Counted from the first letter of the stretch, positions 1 through 9,294 are shown. The stretch is 20,450 nt of DNA from RGDT01 sp964630925 (GCA_964630925.1 CAZVZK010000169.1:1-20450), one strand, 5' to 3'. A program made the numbers and translations. The notes: generated by a model not told the origin, from the sequence alone.

Positions 1-72
1 GGGCGATGACCCCTCGAAACCACCCGCCACCCTTGCAAACCGTGTCGTGCGCCCGGGGGCCGTCGCCACGTA

Positions 73-86
73 GGGAGGATCTTCCC
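73..86. repeat. Small imperfect dyad upstream of psuG
   Basis: GGGAGGATCTTCCC is a 14-bp near-palindrome (12 of 14 positions symmetric) about 30 bases before the psuG start. It could be an operator half-site pair or chance. The rest of bases 1-116 shows no open gene that I can support. Confidence 0.2.
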
Positions 87-110
87 CCCGCCCCGCCGAT
101 GCGGTAGGAT
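82..110 (+). promoter_or_regulatory. Possible sigma70-like promoter of psuG
   Basis: A TAGGAT hexamer at 105-110 resembles the -10 box TATAAT, and TTCCCC at 82-87 lies 17 nt upstream in the -35 position. Only 6 bases separate the hexamer from the psuG ATG, so the transcript would be leaderless or nearly so. There is no obvious Shine-Dalgarno before that ATG, which fits. The -35 match is poor. Confidence 0.3.
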
Positions 111-116
111 GGTGCG

Positions 117-1004
117 ATGATCGAAGTACGAGAAGAGCCGTCGGCAGCGTTGTCGCGTGGGCGTCCCGTCGTCGCCCTCGAATCGACCCTGATCGCCCAC
201 GGCCTGCCCTGGCCCACCAACCTGGAGGCGGCCCTCGCCGCCGAGGACGCCGTCCGCGCCGAGGGCGCCGTCCCCGCCACCATCGCCGTCGTCGCCGGCA
301 CGCCCGCCGTCGGCCTGTCGCGCGCCGAGCTGGAGCACCTCGCCCGCGCCCCCGGCGTCCGCAAGGCCAGCACCCGCGACCTCGGCGTGGCCGTCGCCCG
401 CGGAGAGTGGGCCGCCACCACCGTCGCCGCCACCATGCGGCTCGCCCACATCGCCGGCATCAGCGTCTTCGCCACCGGCGGCATCGGCGGCGTCCACCCC
501 GGCACCCCGCCCGACGTGTCCGCCGACCTGCCCGAATTGGCACGGACCCCCGTGGCCGTCGTCTGCGCCGGGGCCAAGAGCATCCTCGACCTGCGGGCCA
601 CCCTGGAGATGCTGGAGACGCTCGGCGTCCCCGTCGTCGGCTACGGCACGGACGACTTCCCCGCGTTCTACAGTGTCACCTCCGGCCTGAAGCTCACCGC
701 CCGCATCGACACGCCCGCCGAGGGTGCCCGGCTCATCCGCGCCCACCGGGCGTTCGGCGGGGCCGGCCTCGTCATCGCCCAGCCGCTGCCCGAACACCTC
801 GCGGTCCCCGCGCACGAGGTCGCCGCCGCCGCCGCCGCCGCCGAGGCCGAGGGCATGACCGGCCCGGCGCGGACGCCGTACATCCTGGGCCGCCTCGCCG
901 CCCTGACCGGGGGCCGCACCCTGGCAGCCAACCGCGCCTTGGTGGAGGCCAACGCCCGTCTCGCCGCCCGCATCGCCGTCGCGTCGAGCGAGGAGGCCGG
1001 TTGA
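117..1004 (+). CDS. psuG: Pseudouridine-5'-phosphate glycosidase
   Basis: PsuG-family enzyme of 295 aa, close to the usual size of about 300. The family reversibly splits pseudouridine 5'-phosphate into uracil and ribose 5-phosphate in the cytoplasm, the second step of pseudouridine breakdown. Family landmarks are visible: ALESTLIAHGLP near residues 20-31 (Glu22), KASTRDL with Lys83, the glycine-rich ATGGIGGVHPG at 119-129, CAGAKSILDL with Lys154 as the expected Schiff-base lysine, TSGLKL near 188, and Asn272 near the C-terminus. The matching kinase (psuK) is not in the window; it may lie upstream of base 1, or the gene stands alone. The stop TGA overlaps a following ATG (TGATG), the relic of a coupled downstream start. 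The start has no clear Shine-Dalgarno. Confidence 0.93.
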   Translation: MIEVREEPSAALSRGRPVVALESTLIAHGLPWPTNLEAALAAEDAVRAEGAVPATIAVVAGTPAVGLSRAELEHLARAPGVRKASTRDLGVAVARGEWAATTVAATMRLAHIAGISVFATGGIGGVHPGTPPDVSADLPELARTPVAVVCAGAKSILDLRATLEMLETLGVPVVGYGTDDFPAFYSVTSGLKLTARIDTPAEGARLIRAHRAFGGAGLVIAQPLPEHLAVPAHEVAAAAAAAEAEGMTGPARTPYILGRLAALTGGRTLAANRALVEANARLAARIAVASSEEAG

Positions 1005-1007
1005 TGC
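991..1007 (+). repeat. Direct repeat copy 1 (Shine-Dalgarno plus start)
   Basis: The 17-mer AGGAGGCCGGTTGATGC ends psuG here and recurs exactly at 1128-1144. It carries AGGAGG, a 7-nt spacer and a TGATG stop/start overlap. Similarity continues weakly for about 20 more bases (roughly 14 of 20 identical; translated MQALAV against MRTLAI). This suggests a decayed duplicate of the phosphatase 5' end. Confidence 0.85.
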
Positions 1008-1141
1008 AGGCGCTCGCCGTCTTCGGCTCGGGTGGCCGGGGTTGGCTTTGCAACCCCGGTGACGCACAAACCGGGGTCGCCAGAGCCCGACCCCGGCCAC
1101 CCGCGCCATCCCGCCCCGACCTATGCAAGGAGGCCGGTTGA
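1004..1141 (+). other. 45-codon linking ORF across the repeat
   Basis: This open frame starts at the ATG overlapping the psuG stop and ends at a TGA whose last base is the first base of the phosphatase ATG. It has a perfect AGGAGG at 991-996 with 7-nt spacing. The first codons (MQALAV) look like a mutated copy of the phosphatase N-terminus (MRTLAI). The middle is encoded by the palindromic repeat, and the end copies the psuG C-terminus (KEAG against EEAG). It is best read as a by-product of a duplication/insertion, although it would keep translation coupled from psuG to the phosphatase. A functional peptide is unlikely. Confidence 0.4.
1029..1103. repeat. Palindromic double-hairpin repeat, copy 1
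   Basis: This roughly 75-bp element is made of nested inverted repeats. The outer arms CGGGTGGCCGGGGT (1029-1042) and ACCCCGGCCACCCG (1090-1103) are perfectly complementary over 14 bp. Inside are two hairpins: CCGGGGTTG/CAACCCCGG (1036-1044 with 1051-1059, loop GCTTTG) and CCGGGGTCG/CGACCCCGG (1071-1079 with 1088-1096, 8-nt loop). A second copy in the same plus-strand orientation lies at 13915-13987. The two hairpins are nearly identical between copies, while the joining bases differ in sequence and length (11 against 8). No transposase is present, so any mobility would be non-autonomous. Confidence 0.88.
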
Positions 1142-1144
1142 TGC
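1128..1144 (+). repeat. Direct repeat copy 2; RBS and start of the phosphatase
   Basis: Exact second copy of the 17-mer at 991-1007, displaced by 137 bp. AGGAGG at 1128-1133 sits 7 nt before the phosphatase ATG at 1141, an ideal Shine-Dalgarno that fixes this start over an in-frame ATG at 1123. Confidence 0.85.
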
Positions 1145-1818
1145 GGACGCTGGCCATCGGCGACATCCACGGCTGCCTGACGGCCCTGGACACGCTCCTC
1201 GCCGCCGTCAAGCCCCGGCCCGAGGACGTGCTCGTCGCCCTCGGCGACTTCACCGACCGCGGCCCCGACTCGAAAGGCGTCATCGAGCGCCTCATCGCCC
1301 TCCAATCCGAGTGCAACCTCGTGCCCATCATGGGGAACCACGACGAGATGATGCTCGTCGCCCTGACAGGGCGCGAGAGCCCGATGTGGCTGTGGTGCGG
1401 CGGCAAGGAGACGCTGCAGTCCTACGGCCATCAGCCCCACGACGAGCTGCTGGAATGCGTCCCGGAGGCGCACCGCGAATTCCTCATCCGCCTCCGCCCC
1501 TATCACGAGGATGAGAAGCACATCTTCGCCCACGCCACGGTCGATCCCAACCTGCCGATGGACCAGCAGAAGGAAGACGCCCTGCGCTGGATCAAGCTCG
1601 ACGAGCCGATCGCCCACGCCTCGGGCAAGACGCTCGTCTGTGGGCACACGAAGCAGCGCTCGGGCATGCCGCTGGTCATGCCGCGGACGGTGTGCATCGA
1701 CACGGGGGCGTATGACCCCAACGGCTGGCTGACGTGCCTGGACGTGGGGTCGGGCACGTTCTGGCAGGCGAACCAGAAGGGCAAGACGCGCGGCGGGCAT
1801 CTCGACATGCTGCGGTAG
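1141..1818 (+). CDS. PPP-family metallophosphatase (Ser/Thr phosphatase-like)
   Basis: Calcineurin-like, two-metal phosphoesterase of 225 aa, about the size of bacterial PrpA/PrpE and lambda-type phosphatases. The signature motifs are in order: GDIHG at 7-11 (Asp8, His10), GDFTDRG at 35-41 (Asp36, Asp39, Arg40), GNHDE at 65-69 (Asn66, His67), FAHATVDP in the middle where a metal-binding His is expected, then CGHT near 168. No signal peptide or membrane segment, so it is probably cytoplasmic. Family members dephosphorylate phosphoproteins or hydrolyse dinucleoside polyphosphates (ApaH), and the sequence alone does not settle which. A Ser/Thr kinase follows 61 bp downstream on the same strand, which favours phosphoproteins. 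The start is set by AGGAGG 7 nt upstream. Confidence 0.88.
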   Translation: MRTLAIGDIHGCLTALDTLLAAVKPRPEDVLVALGDFTDRGPDSKGVIERLIALQSECNLVPIMGNHDEMMLVALTGRESPMWLWCGGKETLQSYGHQPHDELLECVPEAHREFLIRLRPYHEDEKHIFAHATVDPNLPMDQQKEDALRWIKLDEPIAHASGKTLVCGHTKQRSGMPLVMPRTVCIDTGAYDPNGWLTCLDVGSGTFWQANQKGKTRGGHLDMLR

Positions 1819-1838
1819 AATGGCCGGCCCCCGTGCCA

Positions 1839-1844
1839 TACAAT
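1839..1844 (+). promoter_or_regulatory. Possible -10 box before the first kinase
   Basis: TACAAT matches the -10 consensus at 5 of 6 positions and lies 35 nt before the kinase ATG at 1880. A second similar hexamer, TAGAAT, overlaps the phosphatase stop at 1816-1821. No good -35 is visible for either, so this is suggestive only. Confidence 0.35.
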
Positions 1845-1879
1845 GCTCCCCATCGGCCTCGGCGCGGGGGTTTGGCTCG

Positions 1880-3493
<1,614 letters not shown>

Positions 3494-3504
3494 GCCCCGA
3501 CGCC

Positions 3505-3525
3505 CGCCGGCGTGTCCTGCCGGCG
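3505..3525 (+). terminator. Hairpin after the first kinase
   Basis: CGCCGGC (3505-3511) pairs with GCCGGCG (3519-3525) across a 7-nt loop, 12 bases after the kinase stop. No T-run follows, so this is at most a weak or Rho-assisted terminator, or an mRNA-stabilising hairpin. Confidence 0.35.
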
Positions 3526-3564
3526 TGCCGTTGTCCCCATTCCGACCGGAAGTGAGTGACGCCG

Positions 3565-5160
3565 ATGGACATGGAAAAGCTCGTCTCGCTGTGCAAACGC
3601 CGGGGGTTCATCTTCCAGTCGAGCGAGATCTACGGCGGCCTCAACGGCTTCTGGGACTACGGCCCCCTCGGCGTCGAGCTGAAGCGCAACATCAAGGAGG
3701 CGTGGTGGCGTGACATGGTCACCGGCCACGACGACATCAACACGCCCGCCGGCGCCCCCGGCCCGTATCAGATGGTCGGGTTGGACTGCTCCATCATCAT
3801 GCACCCGCAGGTGTGGAAGGTGTCGGGGCACTATGATCTGTTCATCGACAAGATGGTCGATTGCACCGAGTCGCGCAAGCGCTACCGCCACGACCAGGTC
3901 GTCGGGCGCTGGGTCGAGGCCAAGGGGAAGAAGGCGTTCATCACCGTCCTGCCGGCGACGGACAACCCTGCCGCCGAGATCGAGGCCCGCGCCCTCAAGT
4001 ACTTCGACCTCCGCGCCAAGCAGGCCGATCAGCTCGTGTACCAGGGCGACACCGCGTCCCTGCCGACGGTCACCGACCTGACGCAGGTCCTCGCGCCGGA
4101 CGCGAAGACGCTGGGCACGCTGACGGCGCCGCGCGACTTCAACCTGATGTTCAAGACCATCGTCGGCGCGATGGGCACCGAGGAGGACGCGGCCTTCCTC
4201 CGCCCCGAGACGGCGCAGGGCATCTTCGCCAATTACAAGAACGTCGTGGACTCCTCGCGCGTCAAGGTCCCCTTCGGGATCGCCCAGGTCGGCAAGAGCT
4301 TCCGCAACGAGATCACGCCGCGGAACTTCACCTTCCGCTCGCGCGAGTTCGAGCAGATGGAGATCGAGTTCTTCTGCAACCCCAAGGAGTCGCCGGCCTG
4401 GTATCGCTACTGGCGGGACCGCCGATTCCAGTGGTACCTTTCGCTCGGCCTCGCCTCGGACAAGCTGCGGATGCGCGAGCACGACGCGGCCGAGGTGGCC
4501 CACTACTCCTGCGGGACGGCGGACATCGAGTACGCCTTCCCGTTCCTGCCGCCGGGCGAATTCGGCGAGCTGGAGGGCGTCGCCCACCGGGCCGACTTCG
4601 ACCTGCGCTCGCACCAGGACGGCAAGCTCGTCAAGAAGGACGGGCAGCTCGTCGTCGAGGTGGGGACGGACGGCAAGCCGCGCCACAAGGGCTCGGGCAA
4701 GAAGATGGAGTACGTGGACGAGGTGGCCAAGGAGCGGTACATCCCGCACGTGATCGAGCCGTCCGCCGGGGCCGACCGCGCCACGCTGGCGTTCCTGTGC
4801 GAGGCCTACCGCGAGGACACGCAGGCCGGCGAGGAGCGGGTCTACCTCTCGCTGCACCCGCGGCTGGCCCCGATCAAGGCGGCCATCTTCCCCCTGGTGA
4901 ACAAGGACGGCATGCCGGAGATCGCACAGAAGCTGTACCTGTCGCTCAAGAAGCGGTTCAACGTCTACTACGACGACGGCGGGGCCGTGGGCCGGCGTTA
5001 CCGCCGGCAGGACGAGATCGGCACCCCGTTCTGCCTGACGGTGGACAGCGACACGCTGAAGGACAACACGGTGACGATCCGCGACCGCGACACGCTCGTC
5101 CAGACGCGCATCCCCATCGACGGCGCCGCCGAGGAGCTGCGGAGGCGCATCGAGGGGTGA
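3565..5160 (+). CDS. glyS: Glycyl-tRNA synthetase, dimeric class II type
   Basis: Charges tRNA-Gly with glycine using ATP, in the cytoplasm. It is the single-chain alpha2 form (531 aa), not the alpha2beta2 GlyQ/GlyS form. The N-terminus has GFIFQSSEIYGG and FWDYGPLGVELKRN, typical of this type. Motif 2 is FRNEITPRNFTFRSREFEQ (from residue 246). Motif 3 is EPSAGADRATLAFL (Arg405), slightly divergent from the usual GVDR form. The anticodon-binding domain runs from about 430 to the end (LHPRLAPIKAAIFPLV, DEIGTPFCLTVD, VTIRDRDT). The domain order is complete. A GTG at 3556, nine bases upstream in frame, is an alternative start; the ATG at 3565 gives MEKLVSLCKRRGF after two residues. Confidence 0.95.
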   Translation: MDMEKLVSLCKRRGFIFQSSEIYGGLNGFWDYGPLGVELKRNIKEAWWRDMVTGHDDINTPAGAPGPYQMVGLDCSIIMHPQVWKVSGHYDLFIDKMVDCTESRKRYRHDQVVGRWVEAKGKKAFITVLPATDNPAAEIEARALKYFDLRAKQADQLVYQGDTASLPTVTDLTQVLAPDAKTLGTLTAPRDFNLMFKTIVGAMGTEEDAAFLRPETAQGIFANYKNVVDSSRVKVPFGIAQVGKSFRNEITPRNFTFRSREFEQMEIEFFCNPKESPAWYRYWRDRRFQWYLSLGLASDKLRMREHDAAEVAHYSCGTADIEYAFPFLPPGEFGELEGVAHRADFDLRSHQDGKLVKKDGQLVVEVGTDGKPRHKGSGKKMEYVDEVAKERYIPHVIEPSAGADRATLAFLCEAYREDTQAGEERVYLSLHPRLAPIKAAIFPLVNKDGMPEIAQKLYLSLKKRFNVYYDDGGAVGRRYRRQDEIGTPFCLTVDSDTLKDNTVTIRDRDTLVQTRIPIDGAAEELRRRIEG

Positions 5161-5442
5161 CCGATGAGGCGAGCGGCGCGGCGTCAGCCCGCCGTGTCGT
5201 GGCGCTCCGCGCGAGCCATGCTTCGGACGCCAAAACCGTGAGAGCTGGCGTGTTTGAACCACGGCGGTCTCCCACCCCGCCGCTCGCCCATCCGCGCCCG
5301 GTGACGTAGGTAACGAATCCAAATGCCGCCCTGCCGAGTCTGAGCAGAGGGGCCGTTTCGATTTGCCCCGCGCCTTGGGCGAGCTACACTCCAGAAGGCG
5401 CGGGCCCCTTCCGCCCGCGTCCGTCCATCCCACGGGTTGCCC
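5161..5442. other. Intergenic stretch between glyS and the second kinase
   Basis: 282 bp without a gene I can support. It holds a small hairpin, CGGCG (5179-5183) with CGCCG (5190-5194), shortly after the glyS stop, which may assist termination. It also holds a candidate promoter near its 3' end. Part of it (about 5290-5365) is less GC-rich than the surrounding genes. No tRNA fold was recognised. Confidence 0.5.
5363..5390 (+). promoter_or_regulatory. Candidate promoter of the second kinase/TPP-enzyme unit
   Basis: TTGCCC (5363-5368) and TACACT (5385-5390) are separated by 16 nt, giving a recognisable sigma70-type layout. The kinase ATG follows 52 nt after the -10-like box. Confidence 0.45.
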
Positions 5443-7671
5443 ATGTCCCCGCCTGCCGGACACGCCGGGCCGTTCACCCGCGCCCTCACCGGCCTGGGCC
5501 TGCTCGACGCCGCACAGCTCGCCGAATTGCCGGACATCGCCCGGCATCACGGCACGCCCAGGGACATCGCCCGCGCCCTCATCCTCCGCGGCTGGCTCAC
5601 CCCCTACCAGGCCAACCACCTCCTCCAGGGCAAGGCCGACGCCCTCGTCCTCGGACGCTACATCCTCCTGGACCGCATCGGCGTCGGCGGCATGGGCGAG
5701 GTCTACAAGGCACGCCACGCCCAGCTCCACAACGTCGTCGCCGTCAAGATCATCGCCCAGGACAAGGTGAGCAACCCCACCGTCCGCGAACGCTTCCTCC
5801 GCGAGGCCGAGGCCGCCGCACAGCTCTCCCACCCCAACATCGTCACCGTCCGCGACGCCGACGAGGCCGCCGGACGCCTCTTCCTCGTCATGGAGTACAT
5901 CGACGGCGTCGACCTCGGACGCCTCGTCCACCAGGCCGGGCCTCTGCCCGTCGCCCTCGCCTGCGATCTCATCCGCCAGTCCGCCCTCGGCCTGCATCAC
6001 GCCCACGCCCTCGGCTACGTCCACCGCGACATCAAGCCGCAGAACCTCCTCGCCGCGCCGCAGGGCGGCATGGGCAAGGGCGGGCCGCGCTTCGATCGCC
6101 TCGCCGGCTGCACCGTCAAGGTCCTCGACATGGGTCTCGTCCGCCTCCAGCCCGAACGTGTCGAGGCCACCCACCTCGCCCTCACCCAGCACGGCGTCGT
6201 CATCGGCACGATGGACTACCTGGCCCCCGAACAGGCCCGCAACGCCCACCGCGTCGATCACCGCGCCGACCTGTACGCCCTCGGCTGCACCTTCTACCAC
6301 CTCCTGGCCGGCGAGCCGCCCTTCCCCGGCGGCTCGCCGTTCGACAAGCTGATGCGCCACCAGACCGGCACCGCCTCGCCGCTGCGCGCCCGCCGCAAGG
6401 ACGTGCCCGCCGCCCTGGAGGCCCTCATCGGCCGGCTCCTCGCCAAACGCCCCGACGACCGCCACGACACCGCCCAGGATCTCGCAGACGAGCTGTGCGG
6501 CATCGGCTCCGGGGCCGCCGAGGTGATCTTCCTCGACGGCCCCTCGACCATGCCCTACCCCGCCGACGACCTCGCCCCGACCCAGGCCATCCCCCTGCCG
6601 CCGCCGCCCTCCGCCCCGCCGCCCCCACCGCCGCCCTCGCGTCGCGTGCCGAGGGGCCGGCCCCGCTTGTGGTTCGCCGCGGCGGCGGGCGTCGGCGTAC
6701 TGACCGCCGTCGCCGCCCTCTTCGCCTCCGCCGGCGGCAAGCCCAAGGAGGCCGCCGTCGAGAAGAAGCCACCCGAGAAGAAGGCCGACCCACCGAAAGC
6801 GCAAGCCGACCTCGGCCGCTGGCTGATCCCCGGCGCGGGCGCCGTGGTCGGCTTCCGGCCGAAGGCGCTCTACAGCGCCGCCATCCTGCGTCCGCCCGGC
6901 GAGGCCCCGCCGTCCAAACTCCCGCTCGACCCCGGCGCCGCCCATTTGCTCCGCGCCGTCGGCGTCAACCTGATGGCCGACGTGGAGGAGATGCGTGTCC
7001 ACTACCACTCGCCTGACCCGGCCGACACCACCTGGGCCCTCAGGGGGAAGTTCAAGCCCGGTCCCTTCACCCTGCCGCCAGACGCACCCGGCAGGCTCGC
7101 GCCCCTCACGTCCGGACGCCATCAGCTGTGGCACTATGAATCGACGTTCGCCGCCCCGGTCCACTTAGGCCTGGAGGGCGCGTACCTCTTCGCCTCCCCG
7201 AAGCCCGGCCGCGTCGAGGCGTGCCTCACGCAGGCAGTGAGCCCCGACCTGCCGCGTCCCGACGCCGGCCTGTGGGAGGCGTTCTCGCGCGCCGACCGCC
7301 GCGCCACCTTGTGGGCCGCCGTCGCCCCGCGTCTGCTCGGCCTCCCGACCCTCCGGCCCGGCGACCCGCTCACCCCCGCCCTGCGTGGCATCCACAAGGA
7401 GGCCCGCGCGGTCAGCGGCCACTTCAACGCCGGCGAAGGCCTCCACGCCGCCTTCACCTTCCTGTGCCACGACCACGAGGCCGCCGTCCGGCTGGAGGCG
7501 CTGTTCCGCGTCTACAAGGGCGCCGCCGCCCCGGCCGGCTCGCTGCCCGACAAGGGCGGCCTCTGGAAGGCCCTCTGGCTGAAGGCCGTCGCGTCGGCTA
7601 CGATCAACCGGAACAAGACCACCGTCCTCGTCCGCGCGGCCGTGCCCGCGCCGAAACCGGCCAGCAAATGA
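5443..7671 (+). CDS. Membrane-anchored Ser/Thr protein kinase
   Basis: Hanks-type kinase of 742 aa. Residues 1-70 form a helical segment ending in GWLTPYQANHLLQGKA, which I recognise as typical of Gemmata-like kinases. The catalytic domain is about 71-345: GVGGMGEVYKARH, Lys102 in VAVKII, HRDIKPQN with Asp196, DMG at 229-231 in place of DFG, and GTMDYLAPEQ. A proline-rich linker near 385-400 precedes a transmembrane helix at about 408-430. A Lys/Glu/Pro-rich stretch follows, then about 290 extracytoplasmic residues that I do not recognise. The Phe-to-Met change in DFG leaves the metal-binding Asp intact, so activity is expected. The stop overlaps the start of the next gene (ATGA), so the two are co-translated. 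A TTG two codons upstream is a less likely start. Confidence 0.92.
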   Translation: MSPPAGHAGPFTRALTGLGLLDAAQLAELPDIARHHGTPRDIARALILRGWLTPYQANHLLQGKADALVLGRYILLDRIGVGGMGEVYKARHAQLHNVVAVKIIAQDKVSNPTVRERFLREAEAAAQLSHPNIVTVRDADEAAGRLFLVMEYIDGVDLGRLVHQAGPLPVALACDLIRQSALGLHHAHALGYVHRDIKPQNLLAAPQGGMGKGGPRFDRLAGCTVKVLDMGLVRLQPERVEATHLALTQHGVVIGTMDYLAPEQARNAHRVDHRADLYALGCTFYHLLAGEPPFPGGSPFDKLMRHQTGTASPLRARRKDVPAALEALIGRLLAKRPDDRHDTAQDLADELCGIGSGAAEVIFLDGPSTMPYPADDLAPTQAIPLPPPPSAPPPPPPPSRRVPRGRPRLWFAAAAGVGVLTAVAALFASAGGKPKEAAVEKKPPEKKADPPKAQADLGRWLIPGAGAVVGFRPKALYSAAILRPPGEAPPSKLPLDPGAAHLLRAVGVNLMADVEEMRVHYHSPDPADTTWALRGKFKPGPFTLPPDAPGRLAPLTSGRHQLWHYESTFAAPVHLGLEGAYLFASPKPGRVEACLTQAVSPDLPRPDAGLWEAFSRADRRATLWAAVAPRLLGLPTLRPGDPLTPALRGIHKEARAVSGHFNAGEGLHAAFTFLCHDHEAAVRLEALFRVYKGAAAPAGSLPDKGGLWKALWLKAVASATINRNKTTVLVRAAVPAPKPASK

Positions 7672-9239
7672 CCTCCGCGTCCGTCCTCGTCCGCCGTCTC
7701 GCCGATCTGGGTGTCCGCCACGCCTTCGGCTACCCAGGCGGGCAGCTCACCCCGATCTACGACGCCCTCCTCGACGAGCCACGCATCCGCCACGTCCTCG
7801 CCCGCCACGAGCAGGCCGCGGCCTTCATGGCCGACGGCTACGCCCGAGCCACGGGCCGGCCCGGCGTGTGCCTCGCCGTCTGCGGGCCTGGGGTGTACAA
7901 CGCCGCGACAGCCCTCGCCACCTCGCACACCGATTCCATCCCCGTGCTGTGCATCAGCGGGCAGGTGCCGGCGCGCGGCGCCGGGCTGCGGTCCGGCTTC
8001 TACCATGAGAACGAACAGGCCGAGGCGGCGCGGCACTTCTGCAAGGCGGTCTTCCGCGTGACCGACCCCGCGCGTGTCGAGCGCGAGCTGGGCCGGGCCT
8101 GGCTGGCGATGACGACGGGCCGCCCTGGCCCCGTGCTGTTCGAGGTGCCGGTCGACGTGCTGCGGGCCAGGGCCGAGGGCGGCGGCCCGCCCCCGGTGCC
8201 GCCCTGCCCTCCTGCACCTTCGCCGTCAGCGCTGCGCGATGCCGTCGAGCTGCTGCGGATGTGGAAGCGGCCGCTCATCCTGGCCGGCGGCGGAGTCATC
8301 GCATCGGGGGCCGAGGAGGAGCTGGCCCGGCTCGCGGCGAAACTCGGCGCGCCGGTGCATCACACGGCGAACGGCAAGTGTGCCCTCCCCGGCTCGCACC
8401 CCCTCAACGCCGGGATGCCGTGGTCGAGCGCCACGTCGGACCTCAGCGGGATGGCCGACCGCATCTCGCCGCTGTTCGCCCAGGCCGACGGCCTCATCGC
8501 CGTCGGCTGCCGCTTCACGCAGATGGCGACGGCCTCGTGGCTCCTCAAGCCCCCGCCGATGATCCACATCGACATCGACGCCGAGGAGATCGGCAGGCAC
8601 TATCACCCCGCCGTCGGCATCGCCGCCGACGCCCGCGAGACACTCCGCTCGCTCCTGACGCAGCTCGGCGAGACGCGCCGGCCGTGGGCGGCGATCACGC
8701 GTCACGCCCCGTGGCTCCTGGCGGGCCTGGATCTCGTCCCCGTCCTGAGCCGGGTGCTGCCGGCGGACGCCATCGTCAGCGCCGACGTGACCCGCCTGGC
8801 GTACACGCTGATGGCCCGGCTGCCGCTCGATGGCCGACGGTCGTTCCTGCACGCGGCGGGGTCGGTGGCGATGGGCCACGGCATCCCGGCGGCGCTGGGC
8901 GCGCGGGCCGCCTTCCCGCACCGGCCCATCCTGGCGGTGTGCGGCGACGGCGGCTTCCAGATGTCGGCGCTGGAGCTGGCGACGATGATGCAGGAGGGCC
9001 TGCCCGTCGTCGTGCTGGTGATCAACGACTCGTGCCTGACGCTCATCAAGGCGACGCAGGACACGCATTATCCGGGACGGCATTCCGCGGTCGATCTGCG
9101 GAACCCGGACTTCGGAGGGTTGGCGGGGGCGTTCGGGGTGCGCGCGTGGCGTTGCCGGGACGAGGCGGGCCTGGAAGTGTCGCTGCGCGAGGCGCTGGCT
9201 TCGGGCGAGGCGGGGCTTGTGGAGCTGGTCCTGGGCTGA
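7668..9239 (+). CDS. Thiamine-diphosphate enzyme, acetolactate-synthase-like
   Basis: Three-domain TPP enzyme of 523 aa. The N-terminal pyrimidine-binding domain has FGYPGGQLTPIYDAL, RHEQAAAFMADGYARATG with catalytic Glu48, and CGPGVYNAATALA. The middle domain carries LILAGGGVIASGA and runs to IHIDIDAEEIG. The C-terminal domain has AMGHGIPAALGA and the cofactor motif from GDG (426-428) to IND (Asn453). The overall look is closest to IlvB-type decarboxylases that join or cleave 2-oxo acids. At 523 aa it is shorter than most catalytic acetolactate synthase subunits (about 560-600), no small regulatory subunit follows, and the substrate cannot be named. The start ATG lies inside the kinase stop (ATGA) with a weak Shine-Dalgarno, implying translational coupling. 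Confidence 0.87.
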   Translation: MTSASVLVRRLADLGVRHAFGYPGGQLTPIYDALLDEPRIRHVLARHEQAAAFMADGYARATGRPGVCLAVCGPGVYNAATALATSHTDSIPVLCISGQVPARGAGLRSGFYHENEQAEAARHFCKAVFRVTDPARVERELGRAWLAMTTGRPGPVLFEVPVDVLRARAEGGGPPPVPPCPPAPSPSALRDAVELLRMWKRPLILAGGGVIASGAEEELARLAAKLGAPVHHTANGKCALPGSHPLNAGMPWSSATSDLSGMADRISPLFAQADGLIAVGCRFTQMATASWLLKPPPMIHIDIDAEEIGRHYHPAVGIAADARETLRSLLTQLGETRRPWAAITRHAPWLLAGLDLVPVLSRVLPADAIVSADVTRLAYTLMARLPLDGRRSFLHAAGSVAMGHGIPAALGARAAFPHRPILAVCGDGGFQMSALELATMMQEGLPVVVLVINDSCLTLIKATQDTHYPGRHSAVDLRNPDFGGLAGAFGVRAWRCRDEAGLEVSLREALASGEAGLVELVLG

Positions 9240-9259
9240 GCGGACACCTGGGACGAATA

Positions 9260-9273
9260 GGGCCCATCGGCCC
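9260..9273. terminator. Small hairpin between convergent genes
   Basis: GGGCC (9260-9264) pairs with GGCCC (9269-9273) over a 4-nt loop, in the 55-bp gap between the TPP enzyme and the opposing small gene. It is short and lacks a T-run. It could serve as a bidirectional terminator. Confidence 0.3.
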
Positions 9274-9294
9274 CATCCGCCCCCCATCCGGATC

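Noticed and set aside
1123..1140. An upstream ATG for the phosphatase (six extra residues)
   Set aside because: The ATG at 1141 has AGGAGG at ideal spacing and begins directly with the conserved RTLAIGDIHG strand; the upstream ATG has no Shine-Dalgarno.
5305..5325. A tRNA T-arm-like string near GTAACGAATCC
   Set aside because: It lacks the GTTC core and no acceptor or anticodon arm can be folded around it.
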